This document shows positions 56,535 to 64,000 of a stretch of DNA of 64,000 bases, one piece after another. The position numbers were made by a program, and so were the translations under genes. The stretch is from contig NZ_VWXX01000001.1 of the NCBI RefSeq assembly GCF_008632335.1, positions 62,001 through 126,000 on the forward strand, in the 5' to 3' direction. The DNA comes from Thiohalocapsa marina (lineage in GTDB: Bacteria > Pseudomonadota > Gammaproteobacteria > Chromatiales > Chromatiaceae). Positions within the stretch are counted from its first letter, which is position 1. Each line of letters opens with the position of its first letter. Below the pieces are notes generated by a model. The model saw nothing but the letters and a program-made list of their open reading frames with translations, searched no databases and was not told the origin of the DNA.

Positions 56535-56561
56535 AAAAACCGGCCGAGCGCCGGTTTTTTT
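56535..56561 (+). terminator. Terminator after the right att repeat
   Basis: AAAAACCGGC, loop CGAGC, GCCGGTTTTTTT. It has the same design as the terminator after the intact tRNA, suggesting that the displaced original tRNA terminator is here. Confidence 0.8.
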
Positions 56562-56891
56562 GTAAGTGTCATCTCTGTTCTTCAGCGCTGCTTGGCGGTG
56601 CGGGCACATCACTGCGCAAAGCGAGATGTGTAGACTGTCACCTTGACTGGCTCCAGCTCACCAGCCCTGGCTCGCAGGGTTCCTGATCAGGCCACCCAAT
56701 CCCAGGCTCCCTCGGCCAAGCGATCTGTTACCCGCTGAGTGTAACAGCCGCTCCACACCCAGAAGTCGTGCCTGTGATCCAAACCAAAGCGCCACAGCAC
56801 CTTAAGGTCGCAACTGGGATCTAAAACAAGACGTTACCGCAACCAAGACGTCGCGAATGGAAGCCAGCCAGAAAAGACCAGCTGCGCCTAG

Positions 56892-58865
56892 CTAACTGAA
56901 CAGTCTTTCCAAAATCGCCTCCGCTGCCTCCTCGACCGACATCCGCGTGGTGTCCAGATGGAGCTCTGGGCGTTGAGGTGGCTCGTAAGGGCTGTCAATG
57001 CCAGTCACATTGAACAGCTCTCCCGCCCGGGCGCGTCGGTACAGCCCCTGAGTATCGCGCTGCTCAGCCACCGCCAGCGGCGTGTCAACGAAGACCTCGA
57101 TGAACTCGCCGTCTCGCATCTGCGAACGCAGGAGTTCGCGCTCGCTGCGGAAGGGGGAGATGAAGGCCGCAATCACGATCAGCCCGGCATCCACCATCAG
57201 GCGCGCGACCGCGCCCACACGGCGGATGTTCTCGACCCGATCGGCTTGCGTGAAACCGAGGTCCCGGTTCAGATCATGGCGCAGATTCTTGCCATCGAGC
57301 AAATAAGTATGGCGACCCAGTGCGTGAAGTTTCTTCTCCAAGGCATTGGCAATGCTAGATTTACCCGCACCCGGAAAACCAGTCAGCCAGATCAGCCGGG
57401 GCTGCTGCCCCTTGAGTGCCGCATGCGCGGCCCGATCCACCTCCAGATGCTGCCAAGGCAGGTTCTGGCTGCGGCGCAGTGCGAAATGGAGCAGGCCAGC
57501 GCCTACGGTGGCGTTTGTCAGGCGATCGATCAGGATGAAACCACCAAGGTCGGGATTCTCGGCATAGGGCGTAAAGGGCACGGGGCGGTCGGTCGAGAGA
57601 TTGCAGACCCCGATGTCGTTGAGACCGAGCTGGGTGGCAGGCTCCCGGGCCAGGCTGTTGATATCGACCTGGTGTTTGATCGCTGTGATGCTGGCCGCAA
57701 GCTGGTTGGTCGCGAGCTTCATCAGATAGCCGCGACCGGGCAACATGGGCTCCTCGGCCATCCAGACCAGGGTCGCCTCGAACTGATCGGCGACCGCAAG
57801 CGCGGGGGCTGCGGTTTCCGGCCTTGCGGCCATGCCTCCGGTGGCAGCCGCAGCGTCCTCCGCATCGGCCACCGCCGCAATCACCTGCCCGCGCGAGCAA
57901 TCGATCTCATCGGTCAGTGTCAGGGTCACTGACTGGCCGGCATGGGCCTCATCCAGATCACCATCGAAGGTGACAATCCGCGCCACGCGCGAGCGCTGCC
58001 CGCCTGGCAGTACCTGAACGGCATCGCCTGGATGCACCACGCCTGAGGCGATCTGCCCGCTGAAGCCGCGAAAATCCAGATTCGGCCGGTTGACCCACTG
58101 TACGGGTAGCCGGAAGGGCCCGCTGGCCAGCCAGGCCTCGTCCAGTTCGACCGACTCCAGGTATCCGAGCAGCGTCGGCCCCTGATACCAGGGCGTGCGA
58201 TCACTGGGGAGGGTGATGTTGTCGCCCTCCAGCCCAGACACCGGAATGGCCACAAAGTCCTGAATCCCGATCTGCTCGGCGAAGGCCCGATACTCGGCGA
58301 CGATGGCGTCAAACACCTGCTGATCGTAGGCCACCAGATCCATCTTGTTGATCGCCAGCAGCAGATGACGGATGCCGACTAGATGCGTCAGGTAGCTATG
58401 CCGACGCGTCTGGGTCAGCACGCCCTTGCGGGCATCGATCAGGATTACCGCCAACTGCGCAGTCGAGGCGCCGGTGACCATGTTGCGGGTGTACTGCTCG
58501 TGCCCCGGGGTGTCGGCAACGATGAACTTGCGGTTCTCGGTGGCAAAGAAACGGTAGGCCACATCGATGGTGATGCCCTGCTCGCGCTCGGCGGCCAGGC
58601 CATCGACCAGAAGCGCGAAATCGATCTTCTCGCCCTGGGTGCCGACGCGCCTGGAATCACTCTCCAGCGCAGCCAGCTGATCCTCAAAGATCAGCTTGCT
58701 GTCGTAAAGCAGCCGTCCGATCAGCGTGGACTTGCCATCATCGACGCTGCCGCAGGTGATGAAGCGCAGCAGGGTCTTATGCTGATGACGCTCCAGATAG
58801 GCGTCGATATCCTCGGCGATCAGCTGCTCGGCGCGGTAGCTGGAATCCGTGTTCGCGTTGGCCAT
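56892..58865 (-). CDS. cysNC: Bifunctional sulfate adenylyltransferase subunit 1 / APS kinase
   Basis: A 657-residue fusion. Residues ~30-460 are the EF-Tu-like GTPase CysN ([36 protein letters not shown]). Residues ~465-657 are APS kinase CysC ([35 protein letters not shown]). With CysD it makes APS from sulfate and ATP, driven by GTP hydrolysis, and then PAPS. It overlaps the cysD stop by one base. PAPS would serve assimilation or the sulfotransferase at 27 kb; no cysH is in the window. Confidence 0.95.
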   Translation of the reverse strand: MANANTDSSYRAEQLIAEDIDAYLERHQHKTLLRFITCGSVDDGKSTLIGRLLYDSKLIFEDQLAALESDSRRVGTQGEKIDFALLVDGLAAEREQGITIDVAYRFFATENRKFIVADTPGHEQYTRNMVTGASTAQLAVILIDARKGVLTQTRRHSYLTHLVGIRHLLLAINKMDLVAYDQQVFDAIVAEYRAFAEQIGIQDFVAIPVSGLEGDNITLPSDRTPWYQGPTLLGYLESVELDEAWLASGPFRLPVQWVNRPNLDFRGFSGQIASGVVHPGDAVQVLPGGQRSRVARIVTFDGDLDEAHAGQSVTLTLTDEIDCSRGQVIAAVADAEDAAAATGGMAARPETAAPALAVADQFEATLVWMAEEPMLPGRGYLMKLATNQLAASITAIKHQVDINSLAREPATQLGLNDIGVCNLSTDRPVPFTPYAENPDLGGFILIDRLTNATVGAGLLHFALRRSQNLPWQHLEVDRAAHAALKGQQPRLIWLTGFPGAGKSSIANALEKKLHALGRHTYLLDGKNLRHDLNRDLGFTQADRVENIRRVGAVARLMVDAGLIVIAAFISPFRSERELLRSQMRDGEFIEVFVDTPLAVAEQRDTQGLYRRARAGELFNVTGIDSPYEPPQRPELHLDTTRMSVEEAAEAILERLFS

Positions 58866-59764
58866 CAGAAATACCCCTCCTGCTTTTTCTTCTCCATGCT
58901 CGCCGACTGGTCGTGATCGATGGCGCGGCCCTGGCGCTCGGAGGTGGTGGTCAGCAGCATCTCCTGGATCACCTCCGGCAGCGTCTGCGCGCGGCTCTCG
59001 ACGGCGCCGGTCAGGGGGTAGCAGCCAAGCGTGCGGAAGCGGATCCAGCGCTCGACGGGCTCCTCACCCGCCTGCAGCGGGAAGCGATCATCGTCGACCA
59101 TCAGGATCAGCCCGTCGCGGACCACCGTCGGGCGCGGCGCGCTGAAATAGAGCGGCACGATCTCGATGCCCTCCAGATGGATGTACTGCCAGATGTCCAG
59201 TTCGGTCCAGTTCGACATCGGAAAGACGCGGATGCTCTCGCCCTTGGCCTTGCGGGCGTTATAGAGCCGCCACAATTCCGGGCGCTGATTCTTGGGATCC
59301 CAACGATGATTGGCCGAGCGGAAGGAGAACACCCGCTCCTTGGCGCGACTCTTCTCCTCGTCACGCCGCGCGCCACCGAAGGCGGCATCGAAGGCATGGA
59401 GATCCAGCGCCTGCTTGAGCCCCTCGGTCTTCCACATGTCGGTGTGCAAGGCACCGTGATCGAAGGGATTGATGCCCCGTTCGCGCGCCTCGGGATTCTG
59501 GTGGACCAGCAACTCCATGCCCGCCTCGGCCGCCGCGCGCTCGCGCAGCTCGTACATGGCGCGAAACTTCCAGGTGGTGTCCACGTGCAGCAGCGGGAAA
59601 GGCGGCGGCGAGGGATAGAAGGCCTTGCGCGCGACATGCAGCATGGCCGCCGAATCCTTGCCGATCGAATACAGCATCACCGGCCGCTCGGCCTCGGCGA
59701 CCACCTCGCGCATGATGTGGATGCTTTCGGCCTCGAGGCGTTGCAGGTGGGTCAGGGTCTTCAT
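58865..59764 (-). CDS. cysD: Sulfate adenylyltransferase subunit 2
   Basis: A 299-residue ATP-sulfurylase catalytic subunit with the PP-loop [47 protein letters not shown] and [13 protein letters not shown]. It adenylylates sulfate together with CysN. ATG at 59764 gives the family N-terminus [17 protein letters not shown]; the start at 59800 is less likely. It lies 87 bases after the CobD-like gene on the same strand. Confidence 0.95.
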   Translation of the reverse strand: MKTLTHLQRLEAESIHIMREVVAEAERPVMLYSIGKDSAAMLHVARKAFYPSPPPFPLLHVDTTWKFRAMYELRERAAAEAGMELLVHQNPEARERGINPFDHGALHTDMWKTEGLKQALDLHAFDAAFGGARRDEEKSRAKERVFSFRSANHRWDPKNQRPELWRLYNARKAKGESIRVFPMSNWTELDIWQYIHLEGIEIVPLYFSAPRPTVVRDGLILMVDDDRFPLQAGEEPVERWIRFRTLGCYPLTGAVESRAQTLPEVIQEMLLTTTSERQGRAIDHDQSASMEKKKQEGYF

Positions 59765-59851
59765 CGGGGCTCTTGGGGTTCGATACAGGCGTTCAGGCAT
59801 GGGTTTGGTGTGACCGGATGCGGGATTCGGTGATCAGGGCTGTGGTGCTGC

Positions 59852-60925
59852 TCAGGGGTTGAAGACCGCGTTCAGCCCGGCGAGCAATCGCCCATTGTCG
59901 GCCTCATCGCGCACCGCAACCCGAATGTAACGGTCACCCAGGCCCTGATAGTTGCTGCAATCACGAATCGCGATGCCCTGCTCGCGCAACAGACGATCCT
60001 GCAGTTCCGCCGCGCGCATTCCTTGCTCTGGCAAACAGCACAGCAGATAGTTCGCGCTGCCGGGAAAGACCTGCAGGCCCAACGTGGCCAACTCCGCGCT
60101 CAGCCACTGCCGTTGCTCACGCACCAGTCGGCGGCTGCGCTCGGCCCAGTTGGGCGTGTCGCTGGCACGCAGCGTCAGGATGCCGGCGCGTTGCGCCAGG
60201 GTGTTGACGGACCATTCCGGCAGGCAATCCTGCAGGGCCCGGCGTCGCTCCGGCGCCAAGGCGCCGAACCCCAGCCGCAGCCCGGCCAGCGCCTGGAACT
60301 TGGTCATGGAACGCATGACCGCCAGGTTTGGCAGTGACCAGGTCAGTGCGCTGGGCGTCCCTTCGACAAAGTCCATGAAGGCCTCATCGATGGCCCAGAA
60401 GACCTCGGGATGGGTCGAGACCAGCGCCATCAGTGCGGCCGGATCGACCAGCCGCCCGGTCGGATTGTTCGGCTGCCCGATCCAGACCAGATCGCCCGGC
60501 CGGGCTTGCCGGTCCAGCGCGGCGAGATCGAGCGCGAATCCGGTCTCGGCACAGAGTTGCACCGGCTCGATGGGCAATCCCCAGACCGCCGCGGCAATCC
60601 CATAGTCCAGGTAGCTGGGCACCGGCAGCAACAGTCGCCGCGCACGCAACGCTCTGGGAAGCCACCAGATCAGCTGTTCGGAACCGTTGCCGACCAACAG
60701 GCGCTCGGGGTCGATGTCATGGGCCTCGGCCAGCAGGGACCGCAGTTCACTCGAATCCGGATCCGGGTAATGCCCCAGCGCTGCGAGATCGATATCGAAC
60801 AGCGCCGCCAGCGCCGGCGGCGGCCCCAGAGGATTGATGTTGGCGCTAAAATCCAGGATCTCTGCCGCTGGCCGCCCGGCGCGTCGGGCCAGCGCATCCA
60901 GATTGCCGCCGTGTCGCTCGGTCAT
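59852..60925 (-). CDS. CobD/CobC-like PLP-dependent aminotransferase-fold protein
   Basis: A 357-residue class I/II PLP enzyme. It begins HGGNLDALARRAG then ILDFSANINPLGPP, the signature of threonine-phosphate decarboxylase (CobD/CobC). The PLP lysine is in SMTKFQALAGLRLGFG, with GNGSEQLIW and QPNNPTGRLV also visible. It would make aminopropanol phosphate for the cobalamin lower-ligand arm. No other cobalamin gene is nearby; on the same strand as cysD, it could instead act on another phospho-amino acid. Family sure, substrate not. Confidence 0.8.
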   Translation of the reverse strand: MTERHGGNLDALARRAGRPAAEILDFSANINPLGPPPALAALFDIDLAALGHYPDPDSSELRSLLAEAHDIDPERLLVGNGSEQLIWWLPRALRARRLLLPVPSYLDYGIAAAVWGLPIEPVQLCAETGFALDLAALDRQARPGDLVWIGQPNNPTGRLVDPAALMALVSTHPEVFWAIDEAFMDFVEGTPSALTWSLPNLAVMRSMTKFQALAGLRLGFGALAPERRRALQDCLPEWSVNTLAQRAGILTLRASDTPNWAERSRRLVREQRQWLSAELATLGLQVFPGSANYLLCCLPEQGMRAAELQDRLLREQGIAIRDCSNYQGLGDRYIRVAVRDEADNGRLLAGLNAVFNP

Positions 60926-61198
60926 GGGCGCAGGCCATCCTTGATCACCAGCCGATCATCAGTCATTGAAAATTCCAGTCCAGTGGGCGCAGACTCAAGA
61001 AGCATTGGTGCGTCTACGGTTTCCATTATCATCGATCAGGGTCCTTGGCGGCTAGGATTGATCCAGCGCCTACTGTGGGCGCACTGCTCTGCGGTAGGCT
61101 GTCGCATCATTTCCGTCCGGCGGGCGACAACCAGAGAGCGTGAAATTCATGATTCCTGAGCGCATCCTCTTATCCAGTCGAGCAAGCACCCGCGTCTG
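60926..61198. other. Divergent gap between the CobD-like gene and queG
   Basis: A 273-base region with no supported gene. A 14-codon minus-strand frame (MTDDRLVIKDGLRP) ends just before the CobD-like start and may be incidental. Both flanking promoters should lie here; no clear -35/-10 pair was found. Confidence 0.4.
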
Positions 61199-62269
61199 AT
61201 GACCCCGGCGCAATGCACTGAGCTGGCGGCCGAGATCAAGCAATGGGGCCAGCAACTGGGCTTCCAGCAGATCGGCATTGCCGACTGTGATCTGGCAACC
61301 GCCGAGGCCCATCTGCAACGCTGGCTGGCCGAGGGCAAGCAGGGCGACATGCACTTCATGGCGCGTCATGGCAGCAAGCGCACCCGACCGGCCGAGCTGG
61401 TTCCGGGCACGCTCAGCATCATTAGCGCCCGCATGGATTACCTGCCCGAGCATCAGCAGGCCATCGATCGCGCGCTCGAGGACCCAGCACGCGCCTTCGT
61501 CTCGCGTTACGCCCTTGGCCGCGATTATCACAAGCTGCTGCGCAAGCGGCTGCAACGGCTGGCGGAGCGCATCCAGGAACGCATCGGCCCCTTTGGTCAT
61601 CGGGTCTTCGTCGACTCGGCCCCGGTCATGGAAAAGCCCCTGGCGCAAAAGGCCGGGCTCGGCTGGATCGGCAAGCACACCAATGTGATCAACGCCAAGG
61701 CCGGTTCCTGGTTCTTTCTGGGCGAGATCTACTGCGACCTGCCCCTGCCGGCCGACACCCCCGCCGAGGAACACTGCGGCGATTGTCAGGCCTGCATCGA
61801 CATCTGCCCGACCCACGCCATCACCGGGCCCTTCCAACTGGACGCCAGACGCTGCATCTCCTACCTCACCATCGAACACAAGGGATCAATCCCGGAGCAT
61901 CTGCGCGCACCCATCGGCAACCGCATCTACGGCTGTGACGACTGCCAGCTGGTCTGCCCCTGGAACCGCTTCGCGCGCCTGAGTGAGGAGGCCGACTTCC
62001 TGCCGCGCGAGGATCTGGACACAGCCACGCTGCTATCGCTCTTCGCCTGGACCGAGGCAGAGTTCCTGGAACGCACACAGGGCAGCGCCATCCGACGCAT
62101 CGGCTACAGCCGCTGGATGCGCAATCTCGCCGTTGCCCTGGGCAATGCGCCCCCGTCAACCGAGATCCTGCAGGCACTGAGCGCAAAGCGAGACCACCCA
62201 GACCCCTTGATCCAGGAGCATGTGCGCTGGGCGATTGGCCAACATCCGCGCCACCAAGAGACCAAATAG
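61199..62269 (+). CDS. queG: Epoxyqueuosine reductase
   Basis: A 356-residue QueG. The cobalamin-binding half contains IGIADCDL and GLGWIGKHTNVINAKAGSWF, and two 4Fe-4S clusters are held by CGDCQACIDICPTHAI and CDDCQLVCPWNRFA. It reduces epoxyqueuosine to queuosine in tRNA, using cobalamin, which gives a possible metabolic link to the CobD-like gene divergent from it. Length fits the family (E. coli 379). Confidence 0.94.
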   Translation: MTPAQCTELAAEIKQWGQQLGFQQIGIADCDLATAEAHLQRWLAEGKQGDMHFMARHGSKRTRPAELVPGTLSIISARMDYLPEHQQAIDRALEDPARAFVSRYALGRDYHKLLRKRLQRLAERIQERIGPFGHRVFVDSAPVMEKPLAQKAGLGWIGKHTNVINAKAGSWFFLGEIYCDLPLPADTPAEEHCGDCQACIDICPTHAITGPFQLDARRCISYLTIEHKGSIPEHLRAPIGNRIYGCDDCQLVCPWNRFARLSEEADFLPREDLDTATLLSLFAWTEAEFLERTQGSAIRRIGYSRWMRNLAVALGNAPPSTEILQALSAKRDHPDPLIQEHVRWAIGQHPRHQETK

Positions 62270-62332
62270 CCCACCACACCGAGTACCGCAGCCGAGCAAG
62301 GCGCTTGTCCGCCCTACCCTGGGTTGACCGAG

Positions 62333-62431
62333 CCGGCCGGGATGACGACTCGCTTCTGTCGTCCCGGCCGGGATGACGGTGGGTACCTATTACGGGTGCA
62401 GTATATTCAACGCTTCCCGGCCGGGATGACG
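62333..62431. repeat. REP-like repeats, three copies of CCGGCCGGGATGACG
   Basis: Exact 15-base copies start at 62333, 62364 and 62417. The middle copy is part of a near-perfect palindrome, GTCGTCCCGGCCGGGATGAC. This is the usual look of repetitive extragenic palindromes. Confidence 0.7.
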
Positions 62432-62435
62432 GTGT

Positions 62436-62576
62436 CTACCGGATATTTGCCCGCAATAAGCGCTCAAAATACGCAATTGTGGGCCGCAGCCCCTCGCGCA
62501 GCGCCACCTTGGGCGCCCAATCCAATCGGTCGCGGGCCTGGGTGATGTCTGGCTGGCGCTGGCGGGGATCGTGTTT
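62436..62576 (-). pseudogene. Nucleotide-sugar epimerase remnant, copy 2 (C-terminal end)
   Basis: The minus strand reads KHDPRQRQPDITQARDRLDW, then APKVALREGLRPTIAYFERL and LRANIR before a stop. It is the C-terminal ~45 residues of a UXS/RmlB-type SDR epimerase or decarboxylase (DDPxxRxPDIxxAxxxLxW). The N-terminal ~270 residues are missing, and the frame upstream shows no family match. Confidence 0.75.
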
Positions 62577-62634
62577 GCGCAGGGCGTAGTGCATGGTCTT
62601 GGGGCAAATAATCCCAGGGTGCGCGCCGGCCGGC

Positions 62635-63906
62635 TCAGCCGAGCACGACCAGGTACAGGTAGTACAGCGCGAAGCCGCTCAGCGCAACGATGCCGGCCAG
62701 GCTCATGACCACCAGCCAGGGCCGGGGGCGGTCTGCCAGCGGCACCGACGACTGGAACATGGCCCGGTGGTTGAGGATGGCCAGGACCGGCGCAGTCAGG
62801 AACGACAGCGTGGTGGCAATGTCCACCATCGCCGACAGACTGCTGAGCAGGAAATGCAGCACGATCACCGCCCCCAGGGCCAGCACCGCCACCGCACCCC
62901 AGTAGATCAGGGTGCGCTCATGGCGTTCGCGCTCGTCCGCGGGTCGCTCTTCGCCGCGAAATCGCTCCACCAGCGTCGCGATGGCGCGCGGAAAGGCATC
63001 CAGCACCGTCAGCGTGGTGGAAAACATCACCGCCAGCGCGGACGCACCAATGATGGGTGCCACCCAGTCGCCCAGCGCCTGCCGGTACAGATCCAGCACC
63101 TGGGTGGCGAAGGCCCCCGCCGAGGTGGCGATCTCGGTCTCGCTGGTGTACATCACCCCCGCCCCCAGCAGCATGAAACAGAACGCGAGCACGCCGGTGC
63201 CGATGTAACCGATGTGGAAATCCAGCATCGACTCGCGCACGCTGGGACGATAGCCCGTGTCCCGGGCCTTTTCCAGGGTCCAGAGGCTGTTCCAGACCGC
63301 GATGTCGATGGCCGACGGCATCCAGCCCACCAGCGCCGCCAGGAACAGGATCGTCTTCTGATCCACCGCCTCAGCCGGCAGCATCCAGTGCATCTCTGAC
63401 CACGGGATGGTCGGCACGATGAGCAGTGTCGCAATGACCGTGGAGACGGTGAAGACCACCACCAGCAGCTTCACGATGCGGTCCAGCCAGTGGAACTGAC
63501 CGACGGCGAGCACCGCCGCGCAGACCCCAAGCAGCAACGCCGAGGTGGTGATGGCATCGAACGGCAGCCCAAGGGTGACATTGGCCAGCCCCGCAGTCAC
63601 CACCGTGACCGCCGCCTGTACCGTGAACATGGTGCCCAGGGTGAGCACGCCGTACAACACCAGGGCCCAGCGACCCTGTCGCCGATAGCCCTCCAGCAGC
63701 GAGGTACCCGTGGCCGCGGTATAGTTCGGCCCGAAGCGAAAGGCGGGATACTTGAACAGCAGCGCAAGCAGGATGAACAGCCCCAGCGCCAGGCCATAGT
63801 CCGCGCCGGCCCGGGTCGACTGCACCAGATGCGACACCCCTACCGCCGCCGCAGCAAAGAACAGCCCGGGCCCCAGCGCCCGGGAAAAGTGATGTTCCGT
63901 CGGCAT
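62635..63906 (-). CDS. Nramp-superfamily divalent metal transporter-like protein
   Basis: A 423-residue membrane protein with about 11 hydrophobic segments and the Nramp fold signature GPGLFFAAAAVGVSHLVQST in the first. Canonical Nramp proteins carry DPGN there and MPH in helix 6; here helix 1 has GVSHLVQST and helix 6 has GWMPSAIDIAVW, so the usual Mn/Fe site is absent. It belongs to a divergent Nramp-related branch whose substrate, possibly a different cation, is unknown. The ATG at 63906 is used; TTG at 63912 is also in frame. Confidence 0.75.
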   Translation of the reverse strand: MPTEHHFSRALGPGLFFAAAAVGVSHLVQSTRAGADYGLALGLFILLALLFKYPAFRFGPNYTAATGTSLLEGYRRQGRWALVLYGVLTLGTMFTVQAAVTVVTAGLANVTLGLPFDAITTSALLLGVCAAVLAVGQFHWLDRIVKLLVVVFTVSTVIATLLIVPTIPWSEMHWMLPAEAVDQKTILFLAALVGWMPSAIDIAVWNSLWTLEKARDTGYRPSVRESMLDFHIGYIGTGVLAFCFMLLGAGVMYTSETEIATSAGAFATQVLDLYRQALGDWVAPIIGASALAVMFSTTLTVLDAFPRAIATLVERFRGEERPADERERHERTLIYWGAVAVLALGAVIVLHFLLSSLSAMVDIATTLSFLTAPVLAILNHRAMFQSSVPLADRPRPWLVVMSLAGIVALSGFALYYLYLVVLG

Positions 63907-63919
63907 GATCAAGTCCCGA

Positions 63920-64000
63920 TCACCTGACCCTCGAATCGTCGAGGCGCCCAGCCGGGCCGCGAGCCCCGATCCGCTCCATCGCCAGCAGGCAGAAAAACCC
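63920..64000 (-). CDS. Possible C-terminal end of an upstream gene (partial)
   Basis: An open minus-strand stretch enters from the right edge, reading FFCLLAMERIGARGPAGRLD to a stop at 63920. It ends 14 bases before the Nramp-like start. Too short to identify; could be incidental. Confidence 0.3.
   Translation of the reverse strand, partial: GFFCLLAMERIGARGPAGRLDDSRVR

Larger units (their letters stand above)
56263..56891. other. Degraded right end of the island, 629 bases with gene remnants only
   Basis: No intact gene. It contains an epimerase remnant (56343-56402, minus), a transposase-like remnant (56401-56489, plus), the second att repeat (56490-56516) with a terminator (56535-56561), and a minus-strand open stretch at 56687-56832 (peptide ending LAEGAWDWVA) that I do not recognise. 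Confidence 0.6.
62270..62634. other. 365-base gap with REP-like repeats and an epimerase remnant
   Basis: No intact gene. Three copies of CCGGCCGGGATGACG (62333-62431) are followed by the minus-strand C-terminus of a nucleotide-sugar epimerase (62436-62576). Confidence 0.6.

Overview
This is a chromosomal window from a high-GC gammaproteobacterium. The preserved blocks bamD/rluD/pgeF, trxB-aat-bpt-infA-clpA-clpS-cspD and fmdB-aspS are typical of Gammaproteobacteria. A glycine methylation pathway to glycine betaine next to metK, together with cysD/cysNC, points to a halophilic or haloalkaliphilic relative of the Chromatiales/Ectothiorhodospiraceae. That placement is an inference; no rRNA is present to confirm it.

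Layout. 1-8.8 kb: aspS (partial), fmdB-type zinc ribbon, an SDR, gshA, prc, pgeF-rluD, bamD, glnB. 8.9-18.5 kb: sucCD, pilSR, argA, a MESH1-like stand-alone alarmone hydrolase overlapping a sugar-kinase-like phosphotransferase, trxB. 18.6-27 kb: a small membrane protein, a FemAB-like acyltransferase, then the N-degron set aat-bpt-infA and clpA-clpS, then cspD and an icd gene broken by an in-frame TGA. 27-31.6 kb: a sulfotransferase, a DNA glycosylase, and a betaine operon (glycine/sarcosine methyltransferase, sarcosine/dimethylglycine methyltransferase, metK) with a long structured leader.

31.7-39.7 kb holds the most unusual content. It is a tightly packed minus-strand operon in which a SpoIIE-type phosphatase, an RsbW-like kinase and a STAS antagonist (a complete partner-switching set) precede an amino-acid ABC transporter with odd architectures. 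These are a permease carrying solute-binding lobes in the order lobe2-lobe1-lobe2-lobe1, an ATPase with a degenerate RsbW-like C-terminal domain, and a last gene fusing a solute-binding domain to a TRIC-type channel. The arrangement suggests that partner switching or ligand binding controls transport and ion conductance.

39.8-55 kb: an outer-membrane barrel, then a signalling block: PhnD-like binding protein, CBS-PAS-GGDEF-EAL protein, a 1473-residue hybrid kinase, a receiver-kinase, a PAS-kinase with a frameshifted tail, and a PAS-GGDEF-EAL protein. 55-56.5 kb: tRNA-Val(CAC) with a small degraded island bounded by a 27-bp duplication of the tRNA 3' end; it carries a truncated glycosyltransferase, VapBC, a nucleotide-sugar epimerase remnant and a transposase remnant. 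56.9-64 kb: cysNC-cysD, a CobD-like aminotransferase, queG, a second epimerase remnant with REP-like repeats, and an Nramp-like transporter lacking the canonical metal motifs.
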